6,261 nt of DNA. Origin: Rhodospirillales bacterium RIFCSPLOWO2_12_FULL_67_15 (GTDB lineage Bacteria; Pseudomonadota; Alphaproteobacteria; Rhodospirillales; 2-12-FULL-67-15). The notes under the pieces were generated by a model. That model was not told where the DNA came from. It saw only the letters and a program-made list of their open reading frames with translations, and made no database searches. Below, piece by piece: positions 5,136 through 6,261 of this stretch (positions are counted from its first letter, which is position 1; each line of letters opens with the position of its first letter). The position numbers and the translations under genes were made by a program. Location of the stretch: assembly GCA_001830475.1 (NCBI GenBank), contig MIAC01000087.1, positions 5,860-12,120 of the forward strand. Reading direction: 5' to 3'.

Positions 5136-6261
5136 ATGGGTGCGAGCATGAGCGGAACGGCCTATCTGATCGCCTCGGTGCTGTTCATTCTGGCGCTTCG
5201 GGGCCTGAGCTCGCCGGAGAGCGCGCGCACCGGCAACCTTTTCGGCGTCGCCGGCATGGTGGTGGCGGTGCTCGCGACGCTGGCCGACCCCGGCGTCCTG
5301 TCCTTCGGGATGATTATTCTGGCGATCCTGATCGGCGGTTCGGTCGGGACCGTGATCGCGATCAGGATCAACATGACCGCGCTGCCCCAGCTGGTCGCCG
5401 CGTTCCACAGCCTGGTAGGCTTGGCGGCGGTGTTCGTGGCGGCCGCCGCCTTCTACAACCCGCAAGCCTTCGCCATCGGCGTTCCCGGCGGAATCAAGAC
5501 CGCGAGCCTGATCGAGATGTCGCTCGGCACCGCCATCGGCGCGGTGACGTTCTCGGGCTCGGTGATCGCGTTCGCCAAGCTGCAAGGGATCATGAGCGGC
5601 AAGCCGATCGTTTTCCCCGGCCAGCACAAGCTCAACGCCGCGCTCGGCGCCTTGATCGTGCTTCTGACCGTCGCCCTGATCTTCAGCCAGTCGGGCTCGG
5701 TGTTCTGGCTTCTGGTCCTGTTTTCCTTCCTGATCGGTTTCCTGCTCATCGTACCGATCGGCGGGGCGGACATGCCGGTGGTGATCTCGATGCTGAACTC
5801 GTATTCGGGTTGGGCCGCCGCCGGCATCGGCTTCACCCTCTCGAACCCGGCCTTGATCATCGTCGGCGCGCTAGTCGGCTCCTCGGGCGCGATCCTGAGC
5901 TACATCATGTGCAAGGGCATGAACCGCTCGATCGTCAACGTGCTGCTGGGCGGCTTCGGCGGCGAGACGGCCGGCCCGGCGGGCGCCGCCGGCGCGCGCG
6001 ACCGCGGCGTCAAATCGGGCAGCGCCGAGGACGCGGCGTTCCTGATGTCGAACGCCTCCAAGATCATCGTCGTGCCCGGCTACGGCATGGCGGTCGCTCA
6101 GGCCCAGCACGCGCTGCGCGAGATGGCCGACAAGCTCAAGGACGCGGGCTGCGAGGTGAAGTACGCGATTCATCCCGTGGCGGGGCGCATGCCCGGGCAC
6201 ATGAACGTGCTGCTGGCGGAAGCCAACGTGCCCTACGACGAGGTGTTCGAGCTCGAGGAGA
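5136..6261 (+). CDS. pntB: Proton-translocating NAD(P)+ transhydrogenase subunit beta (domains II and III), 3' end outside the window
   Basis: The frame is open from ATG 5136 to the right edge, showing 375 residues. PntB is usually about 460 residues, so some 90 are missing. Residues about 8-260 contain roughly nine hydrophobic helices of the proton-conducting domain. Conserved features include the channel histidine H91 in AAFHSLVGLAA, the aspartate in GGADMP (D212), N221 in MLNSYSGWAAAG, and the serine pair in VGSSGA (249-250). These lie at or one off the E. coli beta positions His91, Asp213, Asn222 and Ser250-251. A Gly/Ala-rich linker (about 272-298) leads into the NADP(H)-binding domain III. 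The visible part of that domain starts at about 299 and has the dinucleotide motif VPGYGMAVAQAQ (313-324), then HPVAGRMPGHMNVLLAEA (346-363). Eleven bases separate the gene from pntAB, so it is the third gene of the pnt operon. Together the subunits couple inward proton flow to NADPH formation in the cytoplasmic membrane. Confidence 0.96.
   Translation, partial: MGASMSGTAYLIASVLFILALRGLSSPESARTGNLFGVAGMVVAVLATLADPGVLSFGMIILAILIGGSVGTVIAIRINMTALPQLVAAFHSLVGLAAVFVAAAAFYNPQAFAIGVPGGIKTASLIEMSLGTAIGAVTFSGSVIAFAKLQGIMSGKPIVFPGQHKLNAALGALIVLLTVALIFSQSGSVFWLLVLFSFLIGFLLIVPIGGADMPVVISMLNSYSGWAAAGIGFTLSNPALIIVGALVGSSGAILSYIMCKGMNRSIVNVLLGGFGGETAGPAGAAGARDRGVKSGSAEDAAFLMSNASKIIVVPGYGMAVAQAQHALREMADKLKDAGCEVKYAIHPVAGRMPGHMNVLLAEANVPYDEVFELEE

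Noticed and set aside
1..6261. A hidden mobile element, CRISPR array, tRNA or defence system
   Set aside because: The window is almost fully covered by housekeeping-type genes. I see no direct repeat array, transposase, cloverleaf or compositional break.

Overview
The window is a high-GC (by eye about two thirds G+C), densely coded stretch of bacterial chromosome with all genes on the + strand. Protein content and style point to an alphaproteobacterium, most likely Rhodospirillales-like. The main reason is that the proton-translocating transhydrogenase is split into three genes in the Rhodospirillum rubrum manner, with a closely matching NAD-binding subunit. Long open frames on the opposite strand are the usual by-product of GC-rich codon use.

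Layout. (1) 2-1342: the C-terminal three quarters of an M3-family zinc oligoendopeptidase, cut by the left edge. (2) 1339-2694: an ABC1/UbiB-like atypical kinase, joined to the peptidase by a 4-base stop/start overlap. (3) 2695-2794: a short intergenic region with a good sigma-70-type promoter, an inverted repeat across its -10 side, and a hairpin just ahead of a ribosome binding site. (4) 2795-3379: a small cyclic-nucleotide-binding-domain protein without a DNA-binding domain. (5) 3380-3572: a terminator-like structure with alternative pairings, then a weak candidate promoter. (6) 3573-6261: pntAA, pntAB and pntB (pntB cut by the right edge), packed as an operon with 1- and 11-base gaps.

How they work together. 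The three pnt products form one membrane enzyme. PntAA is the soluble NAD(H)-binding domain I, PntAB is part of the membrane domain, and PntB carries the rest of the membrane domain plus the NADP(H)-binding domain III. The enzyme uses the proton gradient to drive hydride transfer from NADH to NADP+. The peptidase and the ABC1 kinase are translationally coupled, but the sequence gives no direct biochemical link between them. The cyclic-nucleotide-binding protein appears to be its own transcription unit, with a promoter in front and a terminator behind.

I see no mobile element, CRISPR array, RNA gene or clear novel system. All visible key catalytic and binding residues of the recognised families are intact. 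The most unusual parts are the two intergenic regions and the uncharacterised cyclic-nucleotide-binding protein.
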